Numbered from the stretch's first letter, positions 35,202-43,769 are shown. The stretch is 64,000 nt of DNA from Streptomyces sp. NBC_00670 (GCF_036226765.1 NZ_CP109017.1:3916501-3980500), one strand, 5' to 3'. Notes: generated by a model not told the origin, from the letters alone. Program-made: numbers and translations.

Positions 35202-35990
35202 GTGAGCAACGAACCGATCACGCTGACCGCGGGCCCCGCGGAGGCCACCCTCCACCCCGCCAACGGCGGCCGCCTCACCTCCCTCACCCTCGCCGGCACC
35301 CAACTCCTCCGCCAGGGCGACCGCTACGGCTGCTTCCCCATGGTCCCCTGGTGCGGCCGCACCAGGAACGGCCGCTTCCGCGACGGCACCACCGTCCACC
35401 AACTCCCCCTCAACTCCCCACCGCACGCCATCCACGGCACCGCCCGCACCGAACCCTGGACCACCGCCCGCACCACCCCCACCGAGGCCGTCCTGACCTA
35501 CGACCTCACCGACCCGTGGCCCTACCCCGGCCGCGTCACCCAGGTCGTCACCCTCACCGAGGAGTCCCTCACCCTCGCCATGTCCGTGGAGACGTACGGC
35601 GACTCCTTCCCCGCCCAGATCGGCTGGCACCCCTGGTTCCGCCGCACCCTCGACGGCTCCGACGTCCGCCTCGACTTCACCCCCGCCTGGCAGGAGGAAC
35701 GCGGCGACGACCACCTCCCCACCGGCAACCGCGTCGACCCCCGCCCCGGCCCCTGGGACGACTGCTTCGGCATGCCCGACGGCGTCGACGTCACCCTCAC
35801 CTGGCCCGGCAGGCTCCAGCTGACGGTCGCGTCCCGCGAGAAGTGGGTCGTCGTCTACGACGAGCAGGAGGAGGCCGTGTGCGTGGAGCCGCAGACCGGC
35901 CCGCCCAACGGTCTCAACACGCTTCCGCGCCTGGTCACCCCCATCGAGCCGCTGGAAGCCGCCACCACCTGGACCTGGCGCCCCGCATAA
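35202..35990 (+). CDS. aldose 1-epimerase family protein
   Basis: 262 residues. Mutarotase-like beta-sandwich: ATLHPANGGRLTSLTLAGTQLL, CFPMVPWCGRTRNGRF, HAIHGTARTEPW (first catalytic His), QIGWHPWFRR (second His) and the C-terminal VCVEPQTGPPNGLN with the catalytic Glu. Interconverts alpha and beta anomers of a hexose or hexose phosphate. Its stop codon overlaps the -10 box of pyrE. Confidence 0.87.
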   Translation: MSNEPITLTAGPAEATLHPANGGRLTSLTLAGTQLLRQGDRYGCFPMVPWCGRTRNGRFRDGTTVHQLPLNSPPHAIHGTARTEPWTTARTTPTEAVLTYDLTDPWPYPGRVTQVVTLTEESLTLAMSVETYGDSFPAQIGWHPWFRRTLDGSDVRLDFTPAWQEERGDDHLPTGNRVDPRPGPWDDCFGMPDGVDVTLTWPGRLQLTVASREKWVVVYDEQEEAVCVEPQTGPPNGLNTLPRLVTPIEPLEAATTWTWRPA

Positions 35991-35993
35991 GCT
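35988..35993 (+). promoter_or_regulatory. leaderless -10 box for pyrE
   Basis: TAAGCT, of which TAA is the stop codon of the preceding gene; first T 13 nt before ATG 36001. Confidence 0.45.
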
Positions 35994-36000
35994 GAGCGCC

Positions 36001-36555
36001 ATGATGACGGACGACGTGCGCGGCGCGCTGCTGCGGCAGATCAAGGACAAGGCCGTGGTGCACGGCAAGGTGACCCTCTCCTCCGGCCTGGAGGCCGACT
36101 ACTACGTCGACCTGCGCCGCGTCACCCTCGACGGCGAGGCCGCGCCGCTGGTCGGCCAGGTGCTGCTCGACCTGACCGAGGGTCTGGAGTACGACGCCGT
36201 CGGCGGCCTCACGATGGGCGCCGACCCGGTCGCCGGCGCGATGCTGCACGCCGCCGCCGCGCGCGGCCGGCGCCTGGACGCGTTCGTCGTCCGCAAGGCG
36301 GCCAAGGCGCACGGCATGCAGCGCCGGGTCGAGGGGCCGGACATCAGGGGCCGCCGGGTCCTGGTCGTCGAGGACACCTCCACCACCGGCGGTTCGCCGC
36401 TCACCGCCGTGGAGGCGGTGCGGGAGGCCGGCGCCGAGGTCGTCGCCGTCGCCACCATCGTCGACCGCGCCACGGGCGCCGACGAGAAGATCCGTGAGGG
36501 CGCCGGAGTGCCGTACCTGTACGCGTACGGCAAGGACGAACTGGGCCTGGACTAG
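36001..36555 (+). CDS. pyrE: orotate phosphoribosyltransferase
   Basis: 184 residues. Joins orotate to PRPP to form OMP in pyrimidine synthesis. Key stretches: VTLSSGLEADYYVDLRRVTLDGEAAPLVG, TMGADPVAGAMLHAAAARG, AFVVRKAAKAHGMQRRVEG (catalytic Lys loop) and the PRPP signature VLVVEDTSTTGGSPLTAVEAV. The first ATG (36001) is followed by a second (36004); the -10 spacing favours the first. Solitary pyr gene here. Confidence 0.95.
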   Translation: MMTDDVRGALLRQIKDKAVVHGKVTLSSGLEADYYVDLRRVTLDGEAAPLVGQVLLDLTEGLEYDAVGGLTMGADPVAGAMLHAAAARGRRLDAFVVRKAAKAHGMQRRVEGPDIRGRRVLVVEDTSTTGGSPLTAVEAVREAGAEVVAVATIVDRATGADEKIREGAGVPYLYAYGKDELGLD

Positions 36556-36604
36556 CCCCGCGCCCGTCCCGCACCGGCCCCGCGCCGAGCCCGCACCGAC
36601 CCGG

Positions 36605-36613
36605 TTATCCACA
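36605..36613 (+). promoter_or_regulatory. perfect DnaA box between pyrE and fba
   Basis: TTATCCACA, exact consensus, 125 bp before the fba start. A single isolated box, so not an origin. Confidence 0.45.
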
Positions 36614-36737
36614 GGCTGGACAGGGTGTCCGTCGCATCGGGCCGAGTCTGGAAGGATGGGGCCGACGATGACGTCACCCCCTAGGTCAGGGTCGTAAGTA
36701 CGCAGAACGCATCCCGTACATCACAAGGAGCGGACAG

Positions 36738-37769
36738 ATGCCCATCGCAACCCCCGAGGTCTACAACGAGATGCTCGACCGGGCGAAGGCAGGCAAGTTC
36801 GCCTACCCGGCCATCAACGTGACCTCGTCCCAGACCCTGCACGCGGCGCTGCGCGGCTTCGCGGAGGCGGAGAGCGACGGCATCGTCCAGATCTCCACGG
36901 GCGGCGCGGAGTTCCTCGGCGGCCAGCACAACAAGGACATGGTGACCGGCGCGGTCGCCCTGGCCGAGTTCGCGCACATCGTCGCCGAGAAGTACGACGT
37001 GAACATCGCGCTGCACACCGACCACTGCCCGAAGGACAAGCTCGACGGGTACGTGCGGCCGCTGCTCGCGGTGTCGGAGGAGCGGGTCAAGGCCGGCCGC
37101 AACCCGCTGTTCCAGTCCCACATGTGGGACGGCTCGGCCGAGACGCTGGCCGACAACCTCGCCATCGCGCAGGAGCTGCTGGGCCGCGCCGCCGCCGCGA
37201 AGATCATCCTCGAGGTCGAGATCACCCCGACCGGCGGCGAGGAGGACGGCGTCTCGCACGAGATCAACGACTCCCTCTACACGACGGTCGACGACGTGAC
37301 CCGCACCGCCGAGGCCCTCGGCCTGGGCGAGAAGGGCCGCTACCTGCTGGCCGCGTCCTTCGGCAACGTGCACGGCGTGTACAAGCCGGGCAACGTCGTG
37401 CTCCGCCCGGAGCTGCTGAAGGAGCTGAACGAGGGCGTGGCCGCGAAGTACGGCCGGCCGGCCGGCAGCCAGCCCTTCGACTTCGTCTTCCACGGCGGCT
37501 CCGGCTCCACGGAGGAGGAGATCCGCACGGCGCTGGAGAACGGCGTGGTGAAGATGAACATCGACACGGACACGCAGTACGCCTTCACGCGCCCCGTCGT
37601 CGACCACGTGTTCAGGAACTACGACGGCGTCCTCAAGGTCGACGGCGAGGTCGGCTCCAAGAAGACCTACGACCCCCGGACCTGGGGCAAGCTCGCCGAG
37701 GCCGGCATGTCCCAGCGAGTGGTAACAGCCTGCGGCCACCTCCGCTCCACGGGCACGAAGATCAAGTAA
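36738..37769 (+). CDS. fba: fructose-bisphosphate aldolase, class II
   Basis: 343 residues. Zinc-dependent cleavage of fructose 1,6-bisphosphate in glycolysis and gluconeogenesis. Landmarks: FAYPAINVTSSQTLHAALRGF, IALHTDHCPKDKLDGY (active-site Asp and zinc His), EITPTGGEEDG, ASFGNVHGVYKPGNV (zinc His), VFHGGSGSTEEEI (phosphate loop) and VVKMNIDTDTQYAFTR. AAGGAG eight bases upstream fixes the start. Terminator hairpin directly after. Confidence 0.96.
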   Translation: MPIATPEVYNEMLDRAKAGKFAYPAINVTSSQTLHAALRGFAEAESDGIVQISTGGAEFLGGQHNKDMVTGAVALAEFAHIVAEKYDVNIALHTDHCPKDKLDGYVRPLLAVSEERVKAGRNPLFQSHMWDGSAETLADNLAIAQELLGRAAAAKIILEVEITPTGGEEDGVSHEINDSLYTTVDDVTRTAEALGLGEKGRYLLAASFGNVHGVYKPGNVVLRPELLKELNEGVAAKYGRPAGSQPFDFVFHGGSGSTEEEIRTALENGVVKMNIDTDTQYAFTRPVVDHVFRNYDGVLKVDGEVGSKKTYDPRTWGKLAEAGMSQRVVTACGHLRSTGTKIK

Positions 37770-37794
37770 CAGCACACCAGCACCCGTGAAAGTC

Positions 37795-37824
37795 CCCCGC
37801 GCCCCTGCCTTCAGGGGCGCGGGG
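37795..37824 (+). terminator. terminator of fba, built from the extragenic repeat
   Basis: CCCCGCGCCCCTG-CCTT-CAGGGGCGCGGGG, 13-bp perfect stem, 26 bp after the stop. It continues into the repeat-family sequence GGGGAACTGCGCGAG and a C-rich stretch to about 37900. Confidence 0.85.
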
Positions 37825-37986
37825 AACTGCGCGAGAACCCCCCCACCCACCCGCACTCGCCGAACGACCCCACCCACCCGAGCTCTCCCGCGCCCCCCGA
37901 CGGAGCCGAACCCCCGGCCGGCGCCGACAACCGCACCCCGGCGGAGCCGTCTGGTGCCACCCCCGCCCCTGCGGGATGATCCCCCC

Positions 37987-39522
37987 ATGGCCGCACCCCC
38001 CGGCACCCCCCTCCCCACCTCCACCGCCCGCTGGATCCTCCTCACCACCGTCCTCGGCTCCAGCATGGCCCTCCTGGACAGCACCGTCGTCAACGTCGCC
38101 CTCCCCCGCATCGGCCGCGACCTGAACGCCCCCCTCACCGCCCTCCAGTGGACCGTCAACGCCTACCTCCTCACCCTCGCCGCCCTCATCCTCCTCGGCG
38201 GCTCCCTGGGCGACAGATACGGCCGCCGCCGCGTCTTCGTCCTCGGCGTGACGTGGTTCGCCACCGCCTCCCTCGCGTGCGGCCTCGCCCCCACCCCCGG
38301 CATCCTCATCGCCGCCCGCGCCCTCCAGGGCATCGGCGGCGCCCTCCTCACCCCCGGCTCGCTCGCCCTCATCCAGGCCTCCTTCCCCCCGGAGGACCGC
38401 GCGCGGGCGGTCGGCATCTGGTCCGGCTTCGGCGGCATCGGCGCCGCCGTCGGCCCGTTCCTCGGCGGCTGGCTGGTCAACGGCCCCGGCTGGCGCTGGG
38501 TGTTCCTGCTCAACGTCCCCCTCGCCCTGATCTGCGTCCCGGTCGCCCTGCGGCACGTCCCGGAGTCCTCCGACGAGCGCGCCCACGGCCGCTTCGACCT
38601 GCTCGGCGCCACCCTCGGCGCCCTCGCGCTCGCCCTGGTGACGTACGCCCTCGTCGAGGCCCGCCAGGGCTCCCTGACCGTCGCGCTCACCGCCCTCGCG
38701 GGCGTGGCGGCGGGCATCGGCTTCCTCCACGTCGAACGACGCGCCCCGGACCCGATGATGCCGCCGTCGATCTTCGCCTCGCGCCAGTTCACCGCCGTCA
38801 ACCTGGTGACGCTGTGCGTGTACGCCGCCTTCGGCGGCTTCTTCTTCCTGACCGCACTGCAACTCCAGGTGGTCTCCGGCTACTCACCGCTGAAGGCCGG
38901 CACGGCCATGCTGCCCACGACCGCCCTGATGCTGCTCTTCTCGGCCCGCTCCGGCGCGCTGGCGGAGCGGATCGGCCCGCGGCTCCCGCTCACCGTCGGC
39001 CCGCTGCTGTGCGCGGCCGCGATGCTGCTGATGCTGCGGGTGGGGAAGGACGCGGCGTACCTCACCGACGTGCTGCCCGCGCTGCTGGTGATGGGCGCCG
39101 GCATGGTCACCCTGGTGGCACCCCTGACGGCGACGGTCCTGGCGTCCGTGGACGCCGGCCGGGCCGGCCTGGCGAGCGGCATCAACAACGCGGCCGCCCG
39201 CGCCGCCGGCCTCGTGGCGGTGGCGGCCCTGCCCCTGCTGACCGGCATGGACGACGAGGCCTACCGCTCGCCCGACGCCTTCGACACGGCGTTCGGCCAC
39301 GCCATGCCGATCTGCGCCGCCGTCCTCGCGGCGGGCGCGCTGCTGGCCGCCGCCACGATCCGCCGGCCGCCCGCCGACTGCGCCCACCCCGAATGCACCC
39401 ACCACGGCAACGTCACCACGCCGCCCTTGGAACCACCGGCGCCCCACAAGGAGCGCGAGGAACGGCGCGAGCAACCACGGCACGACCCGCACCCGCCCGC
39501 GATCGACAACCCCCCGAGCTAG
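37987..39522 (+). CDS. MFS exporter, DHA2 (14-TM) family
   Basis: 511 residues with about 14 membrane helices. LDSTVVNVALPRIGRDL in TM1 (motif D1 of DHA2 pumps), LGGSLGDRYGRRRVFVLGV (motif A), GIWSGFGGIGAAVGPFLGGWL (motif C, antiporter). It probably expels drugs or metabolites by proton antiport. After a CAHPECTHHG stretch the last ~25 residues (HKEREERREQPRHDPHPPAIDNPPS) are encoded by a copy of the extragenic repeat. No ribosome site before ATG 37987; a GATGAT box 12 nt upstream could make it leaderless. No adjacent regulator. Confidence 0.88.
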   Translation: MAAPPGTPLPTSTARWILLTTVLGSSMALLDSTVVNVALPRIGRDLNAPLTALQWTVNAYLLTLAALILLGGSLGDRYGRRRVFVLGVTWFATASLACGLAPTPGILIAARALQGIGGALLTPGSLALIQASFPPEDRARAVGIWSGFGGIGAAVGPFLGGWLVNGPGWRWVFLLNVPLALICVPVALRHVPESSDERAHGRFDLLGATLGALALALVTYALVEARQGSLTVALTALAGVAAGIGFLHVERRAPDPMMPPSIFASRQFTAVNLVTLCVYAAFGGFFFLTALQLQVVSGYSPLKAGTAMLPTTALMLLFSARSGALAERIGPRLPLTVGPLLCAAAMLLMLRVGKDAAYLTDVLPALLVMGAGMVTLVAPLTATVLASVDAGRAGLASGINNAAARAAGLVAVAALPLLTGMDDEAYRSPDAFDTAFGHAMPICAAVLAAGALLAAATIRRPPADCAHPECTHHGNVTTPPLEPPAPHKEREERREQPRHDPHPPAIDNPPS

Positions 39523-39530
39523 AAGCGGCC
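39440..39530 (+). repeat. extragenic-repeat copy forming the MFS gene's 3' end
   Basis: GCGCGAGGAACGGCGCGAGC, AACCACGGCACGACCCGCAC and the closing AACCCCCCGAGCTAG parallel the GGGGAACTGCGCGAGCAACC module seen at 31.9, 34.9 and 37.8 kb, here translated in the MFS frame up to its stop. Confidence 0.65.
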
Positions 39531-39560
39531 AAAGCCAGGGGGCACCCCAAGCCCCACAGT

Positions 39561-39605
39561 CACCCCCTCCCCGCTCACCCCCTCCCCGCTCACCCCCTCC
39601 CCGCT
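39561..39605. repeat. 15-bp tandem repeat x3
   Basis: Three exact copies of CACCCCCTCCCCGCT and a partial fourth, in the gap between the MFS and DUF3151 genes. Non-coding. Confidence 0.85.
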
Positions 39606-39641
39606 CACCCCCGGAGGGCTGCGTCCCGCAGACTGTGAGGC

Positions 39642-40055
39642 ATGTCCATTCACGAGAACCTCCTCGGGGGCCCGCCCCCGACCCACCTCCCCGACGACCC
39701 GGAGCCCCGCGAGCTGCTCGCCACCGGCACCTCCCCCGCCGACGTCGCCGCCAAGTACCCCACGTCCTCCCTCGCCTGGGCCCGCCTCGCCGACGAGGCC
39801 TTCGAGCGCGGCAGCGTCGTCGAGTCGTACGCCTACGCCCGTACGGGCTACCACCGCGGCCTCGACGCGCTGCGCCGCAGCGGCTGGAAGGGGCACGGCC
39901 CGGTGCCCTGGGAGCACGAGCCGAACCGCGGCTTCCTGCGCGCCCTGCACGCCCTCGCCCGCGCCGCCGAGTCGATCGGCGAGCGGGAGGAGTACGAGCG
40001 CTGCAGCCAGTTCCTGAAGGACTCCTCGGAGACGGCGGCGAAGACGCTGGGCTGA
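39642..40055 (+). CDS. DUF3151-family protein
   Basis: 137 residues: MSIHENLLGGPPPTHLPDDPEP, VAAKYPTSSLAWARLADEAFERG, VESYAYARTGYHRGLDALRRSGWKGHGPVPWEHEPNRGFLRALHALARAA, EEYERCSQFLKDSS. Helical, soluble, TPR-like spacing of Ala/Tyr residues; this matches the actinobacterial DUF3151 family as I recall it, function unknown. A CAGACT box 13 nt upstream could give a leaderless transcript. Confidence 0.8.
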   Translation: MSIHENLLGGPPPTHLPDDPEPRELLATGTSPADVAAKYPTSSLAWARLADEAFERGSVVESYAYARTGYHRGLDALRRSGWKGHGPVPWEHEPNRGFLRALHALARAAESIGEREEYERCSQFLKDSSETAAKTLG

Positions 40056-40067
40056 CCCGTACAAAGG

Positions 40068-40095
40068 GTCCGCCCCCGCACATGCGCGGGCGGAC
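40068..40095 (+). terminator. hairpin after DUF3151 gene
   Basis: 12-bp stem (GTCCGCCCCCGC with GCGCGGGCGGAC, one mismatch) and 4-nt ACAT loop, 13 bp after the stop. Confidence 0.65.
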
Positions 40096-40218
40096 CTCGC
40101 GGATCTTCGGCACCTTGCGAGCCCCCGGCCGATTGCGGAGGATGCCGTTGGGGACCGGGGCCCCCGTGCCGGCATCGGCAGGGGCGGACCGCTACCCGGA
40201 GCAACACAGGAGACAGCG

Positions 40219-41061
40219 ATGTCCCAACCGGCTCACGAGCCCCACGAGCCCGAGACCCCGCATCTCGACTTCGACGGCACGACCCCCTACGAGGACTACG
40301 TCCGGGCCGACGTGCTCACCCACCTCCAGCACCCCCTCTCCGAGGACCCCGGCGAGATGGTCTTCCTGGTCACGACCCAGGTCATGGAGCTGTGGTTCAC
40401 GGTGATCGTCCACGAGTGGGAGACCGCCGCGCACGCCCTGCGCAGCGCGGACGACGTCCCCACCGCGATCGCCGCGCTCAAGCGTTCGATACGGGAGCTG
40501 GAGGCGCTCAACGCCTCCTGGACCCCGCTCGCGCACCTCACCCCGGCGCAGTTCAACTCGTACCGTTCCGCCCTCGGCGAGGGCTCCGGCTTCCAGTCGG
40601 CGATGTACCGGCGCCTGGAGTTCCTGCTCGGCGAGAAGTCCGCGTCCCTGCTGGTCCCGCACCGGGGCGCGCCCCGCGTCCACGCCGAGCTGGAGAAGGC
40701 GCTGCACGAGCCGAGCCTCTACGACGAGGTGGTGCGGTTGCTGGCCCGCCGGGGCCACGCGATCCCGGAGTCCGTGCTCCACCGTGGCGTGTCGCTGCGC
40801 TACGAGCCGTCCGCCGAGGTCGAGCAGGCCTGGACGGCCGTCTACGCGGGCGACCCGGAGGACGAGCTCGCCCGCCTCGGCGAGACGCTGACCGATGTCG
40901 CCGAGCTGGTGTGGCGCTGGCGCAACGACCACCTCGTCGCCACCCGGCGCGCCATGGGCGCCAAGGCCGGCACGGGCGGCTCGGCAGGCGTCGCCTGGCT
41001 GGAGAAGCGCGCGCGCCACAACGTCTTCCCCGAGCTGTGGACGGCGAGGTCCCATGTCTGA
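40219..41061 (+). CDS. kynA: tryptophan 2,3-dioxygenase
   Basis: 280 residues. Heme enzyme opening the tryptophan indole ring to N-formylkynurenine. Substrate and heme regions: YEDYVRADVLTHLQHPLS, EMVFLVTTQVMELWFTVIVHE, FNSYRSALGEGSGFQSAMYRRLEFLLG, and RWRNDHLVATRRAMG with the axial heme His near residue 238, then AGVAWLEKRARHNVFPELW. AGGAGA precedes ATG 40219. It overlaps the kynureninase start by eight bases: a coupled tryptophan-degradation unit. Confidence 0.95.
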   Translation: MSQPAHEPHEPETPHLDFDGTTPYEDYVRADVLTHLQHPLSEDPGEMVFLVTTQVMELWFTVIVHEWETAAHALRSADDVPTAIAALKRSIRELEALNASWTPLAHLTPAQFNSYRSALGEGSGFQSAMYRRLEFLLGEKSASLLVPHRGAPRVHAELEKALHEPSLYDEVVRLLARRGHAIPESVLHRGVSLRYEPSAEVEQAWTAVYAGDPEDELARLGETLTDVAELVWRWRNDHLVATRRAMGAKAGTGGSAGVAWLEKRARHNVFPELWTARSHV

Positions 41062-42406
41062 GTCCGCGGTGTCCGAGCAAGCCGGGTCCGAGCTGTCCGC
41101 GCGCGCCGAGAAGCTGGACGCCGAGGACGAACTGGCCCCCCTGCGCGCCAGGTTCGTCCTCGAAACCCCCGACGGGACGCCGGGCGGCGCCGCCGTCTAT
41201 CTCGACGGCAACTCGCTCGGCGCGCTCCCCGTCGGCGTCGCCGAGCGCGTCGACGACGTCGTACGCCGGGAGTGGGGCGCGCTGCGGATCCGCTCCTGGG
41301 AGGAGAGCGGCTGGTGGACGGCGCCGGAGCGGGTCGGCGACCGGATCGCCCCGCTGGTGGGTGCGGCACCCGGCCAGATCGTGGTGGGCGACTCGACCAG
41401 CGTGAACGTCTTCAAGGCGCTGGTGGGAGCGGTACGGCTGGCGCGGGGCGGCGCCGGCCGCGGCGCGGCCGCGGACAGGGACCAGGAGCGGGACCGGAAC
41501 CGGGACCGGGACCGGGACCGGGACGAGATCCTGGTGGACGCCACCACCTTCCCCACCGACGGCTACATCGCCGCGTCCGCCGCCCGGCTGACCGGCTGCA
41601 CCCTCCGCCCGGTCGCCCCGGCCGACGTCCCCGCGGCTCTCGGCGAGGGCGGCGACCGCACGGCCGCGGTGCTGCTGAACCACGTCGACTACCGCACCGG
41701 CCGGCTGCACGACCTGCCGGCGCTGACCGCCGCCGTGCACGCGGCGGGCGCGGTCGCCGTCTGGGACCTGTGCCACAGCGCGGGCGCGCTGCCGGTCGGC
41801 CTCGACGCGCACGGCGTGGACCTCGCGGTCGGCTGCACGTACAAGTTCCTCAACGGCGGGCCGGGCGCACCGGCGTTCCTGTACGTCCGCCGGGAGCTCC
41901 AGGAACGCTTCGACTCGCCGCTGCCCGGCTGGAACTCGCACGTACGTCCGTTCGGGATGCGGCCGGAGTACGAGCCGGCGCCCGGTGCCCTGCGCGGCCG
42001 GGTCGGCACCCCCGACATCCTGTCCATGCTCGCCCTGGAGGCGGCGCTGGACGTGTGGGAGGGGGTGCGGATCGAGGCGGTGCGCGCCAAGTCGCTGGCG
42101 TTGACGGACTTCTTCCTGCGCTGCGTCGGAACGTATCTGCCGGCGGGCCGGGTGGAGTCCGTGACCCCGGCCGCGCACACGGAGCGCGGCAGCCAGGTGG
42201 CGCTGCGCTGCCCGGACGCGGAGGAGGTGATGCGGCGGCTGATCGCCCGGGGTGTGGTCGGCGACTTCCGCGCCCCGGACGTCCTGCGCTTCGGGTTCAC
42301 CCCGCTGTACCTCGGCTTCGCCGATGTGGAGCGGGCGGCCCGGGTGCTGGCGGAGGTCGTGGCGGAGGCGGACGCGGCGGAACCGCCCCCCTCTCACCCA
42401 GCGTGA
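41054..42406 (+). CDS. kynU: kynureninase
   Basis: 450 residues. PLP enzyme splitting kynurenine to anthranilate and alanine. Visible: VYLDGNSLGALP, WGALRIRSWEESGWWTAPERVGDRIAPLVGA, VVGDSTSVNVFKAL, DATTFPTDGYI, VWDLCHSAGALPVGL, VGCTYKFLNGGPGAPAFLYV (Schiff-base Lys near 264) and GTPDILSMLALEAALD. An insertion after VRLARGG is low complexity (DRDQERDRNRDRDRDRDE) and arises from a hexanucleotide repeat; it falls between conserved blocks. ATG 41054 overlaps the kynA stop. Confidence 0.95.
   Translation: MSESAVSEQAGSELSARAEKLDAEDELAPLRARFVLETPDGTPGGAAVYLDGNSLGALPVGVAERVDDVVRREWGALRIRSWEESGWWTAPERVGDRIAPLVGAAPGQIVVGDSTSVNVFKALVGAVRLARGGAGRGAAADRDQERDRNRDRDRDRDEILVDATTFPTDGYIAASAARLTGCTLRPVAPADVPAALGEGGDRTAAVLLNHVDYRTGRLHDLPALTAAVHAAGAVAVWDLCHSAGALPVGLDAHGVDLAVGCTYKFLNGGPGAPAFLYVRRELQERFDSPLPGWNSHVRPFGMRPEYEPAPGALRGRVGTPDILSMLALEAALDVWEGVRIEAVRAKSLALTDFFLRCVGTYLPAGRVESVTPAAHTERGSQVALRCPDAEEVMRRLIARGVVGDFRAPDVLRFGFTPLYLGFADVERAARVLAEVVAEADAAEPPPSHPA
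41477..41525 (+). repeat. GGGACC microsatellite inside kynU
   Basis: About eight imperfect copies of the hexamer GGGACC/CGGGAC encode alternating Arg-Asp. Length changes would stay in frame, so the loop can vary between strains. Confidence 0.85.
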
Positions 42407-42514
42407 CATCCGGGTGCGGGCGCACGTCACCGGGCTGATACCGTCCCGGCCATCGGCCGGAAACCCACCGGCCACCGTCAGCCCAATTCCGCACCGCCGC
42501 TGAGAGGTTGGACC

Positions 42515-43522
42515 ATGCCGGACCAGGCCGCCGCCGCTGCCCGCGACGCCGCCGAAGAGGCGTCCGCCTTCTCACATCCGCACGTCGCCCCGGACGCCAC
42601 GGCCGCGTACGGCGCTCACCCCGATCAGGTGATCGATTTCTACGCGCCACGTGACATGGCCGGAAATGTCCTGTCCGGGGCGGAGGCCGGGACCGGGGCG
42701 GCGGGGTCCGCGCCGCTCGTGGTGGTGCTGCACGGCGGGGCCTGGCGGTCCCGGTACGACCGCCGGCACGTCACGCCGTTCGCGGACTTCCTGGCCCGTC
42801 GCGGTTTCGCCGTGGCGAACGTGGAGTACCGGCGCGGGGAGACGGACGCGCCGGTCTCGTCCCCCGCGGACGGGTCGGACGGGACGGACGGGGCGGACGG
42901 GTCGGACGGGGCGGACGGGTCGGACGGGTCGGAGGGATCGGGGGCCGGGGCGACGCCGGTCGCCGGGCGGTGGCCGGAGACGTTCGACGACGTGGCGGCG
43001 GCACTGGACGCGCTGCCCGCGCTCGCCGGCGAGGCCCTCCCGCAGGCGGACGTCCGCCGCACGGTCCTGACCGGCCACTCGGCGGGCGGCCACCTCGCCC
43101 TGTGGGCCGCGGCCCGGCACGTCCTGCCCGCCGACGCCGCCTGGCGCACCGACCGGCCGGCCCCGCTGCGCGGGGTGGTCGCGCTCGCCCCGGTGGCCGA
43201 CCTGGAGGTCGCCGAGAAGCTGTCGGTGTGCGAGGGCGCCGCCCGCCAACTGCTCGGCGGCGACGAGCACTTCGCCCTGCGCCGCCCGTACGCGGACCCG
43301 GCCCTGCTGCTGCCGACCGGCATCGCGACCACGCTGGTACAGGGCCGCACGGACGTCGTCGTCCCCCAGGCGGTCGCGGAGTCCTACGCGGACGCGGCGG
43401 CCAAGGCGGGCGAAATGGTGGGCCTGACGCTCCTGGAGGAGGTCGGCCACTTCCCCCTGATCGACCCCTCGGCGGACGCCTGCGCGGTGGTGGCGGAGGA
43501 GATCGCCCAACTGGCTTGGTGA
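42515..43522 (+). CDS. alpha/beta hydrolase, probable kynurenine formamidase
   Basis: 335 residues. HGGAW oxyanion motif (VVVLHGGAWRSRYD), VEYRRGE, nucleophile Ser near residue 189 in TGHSAGGHLALWAAARH, Asp in VQGRTDVVVPQAVAE and His in EVGHFPLID complete the triad. HGGxW plus GHSAGGH is the pattern of animal/yeast-type kynurenine formamidases. Downstream of kynA and kynU it would supply the missing step from N-formylkynurenine to kynurenine. A low-complexity insertion (DGSDGTDGADGSDGADGSDG) precedes the lid region. GAGAGG before the ATG; a gap of 108 bp from kynU may contain its own promoter. Confidence 0.8.
   Translation: MPDQAAAAARDAAEEASAFSHPHVAPDATAAYGAHPDQVIDFYAPRDMAGNVLSGAEAGTGAAGSAPLVVVLHGGAWRSRYDRRHVTPFADFLARRGFAVANVEYRRGETDAPVSSPADGSDGTDGADGSDGADGSDGSEGSGAGATPVAGRWPETFDDVAAALDALPALAGEALPQADVRRTVLTGHSAGGHLALWAAARHVLPADAAWRTDRPAPLRGVVALAPVADLEVAEKLSVCEGAARQLLGGDEHFALRRPYADPALLLPTGIATTLVQGRTDVVVPQAVAESYADAAAKAGEMVGLTLLEEVGHFPLIDPSADACAVVAEEIAQLAW
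42859..42945 (+). repeat. GGACGG(G) microsatellite inside the hydrolase gene
   Basis: Imperfect GACGGGTCG/GACGGGGCG units code for (D-G-S/A)n. Second in-frame low-complexity insertion in the same pathway cluster. Confidence 0.8.
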
Positions 43523-43534
43523 GGACCGCGCTCC

Positions 43535-43620
43535 GCGGAGGGCGCGGGGCTGTGGCTGGTCGCGCGGCTTTGCCGCGAGTGCGCGACCAGCCACAACCCA
43601 CCCGCACTCACCCCACAACG
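43535..43620. repeat. extragenic repeat, single copy
   Basis: GAGGGCGCGGGGCTGTGGCT, then an inverted repeat TGGTCGCGC-N-GCGCGACCA around GGCTTTGCCGCGAG, and CACAACCCACCCGCACTCAC. Same module as the 31.3 kb array. It follows the hydrolase gene and may end its transcript. Confidence 0.7.
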
Positions 43621-43756
43621 CAAAGCCCCCCACTCACCACCGCCCCAAAGCCCCCCACTCACCCCATATCCCACCCACCCCGTAATACCTGTAATACCTG
43701 AGAGCTACCCCCCAACTGAGCTCCCCAGCGGGACGCCAACGCCCCCTCACGCTCAG

Positions 43757-43762
43757 TAACTT
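43757..43762 (+). promoter_or_regulatory. leaderless -10 box for the DUF1023-type hydrolase operon
   Basis: TAACTT, first T 13 nt before ATG 43770. Confidence 0.5.
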
Positions 43763-43769
43763 CACCCGC

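Noticed and set aside
36605..36613. Replication origin
   Set aside because: Only one consensus DnaA box and no dnaA/dnaN genes.
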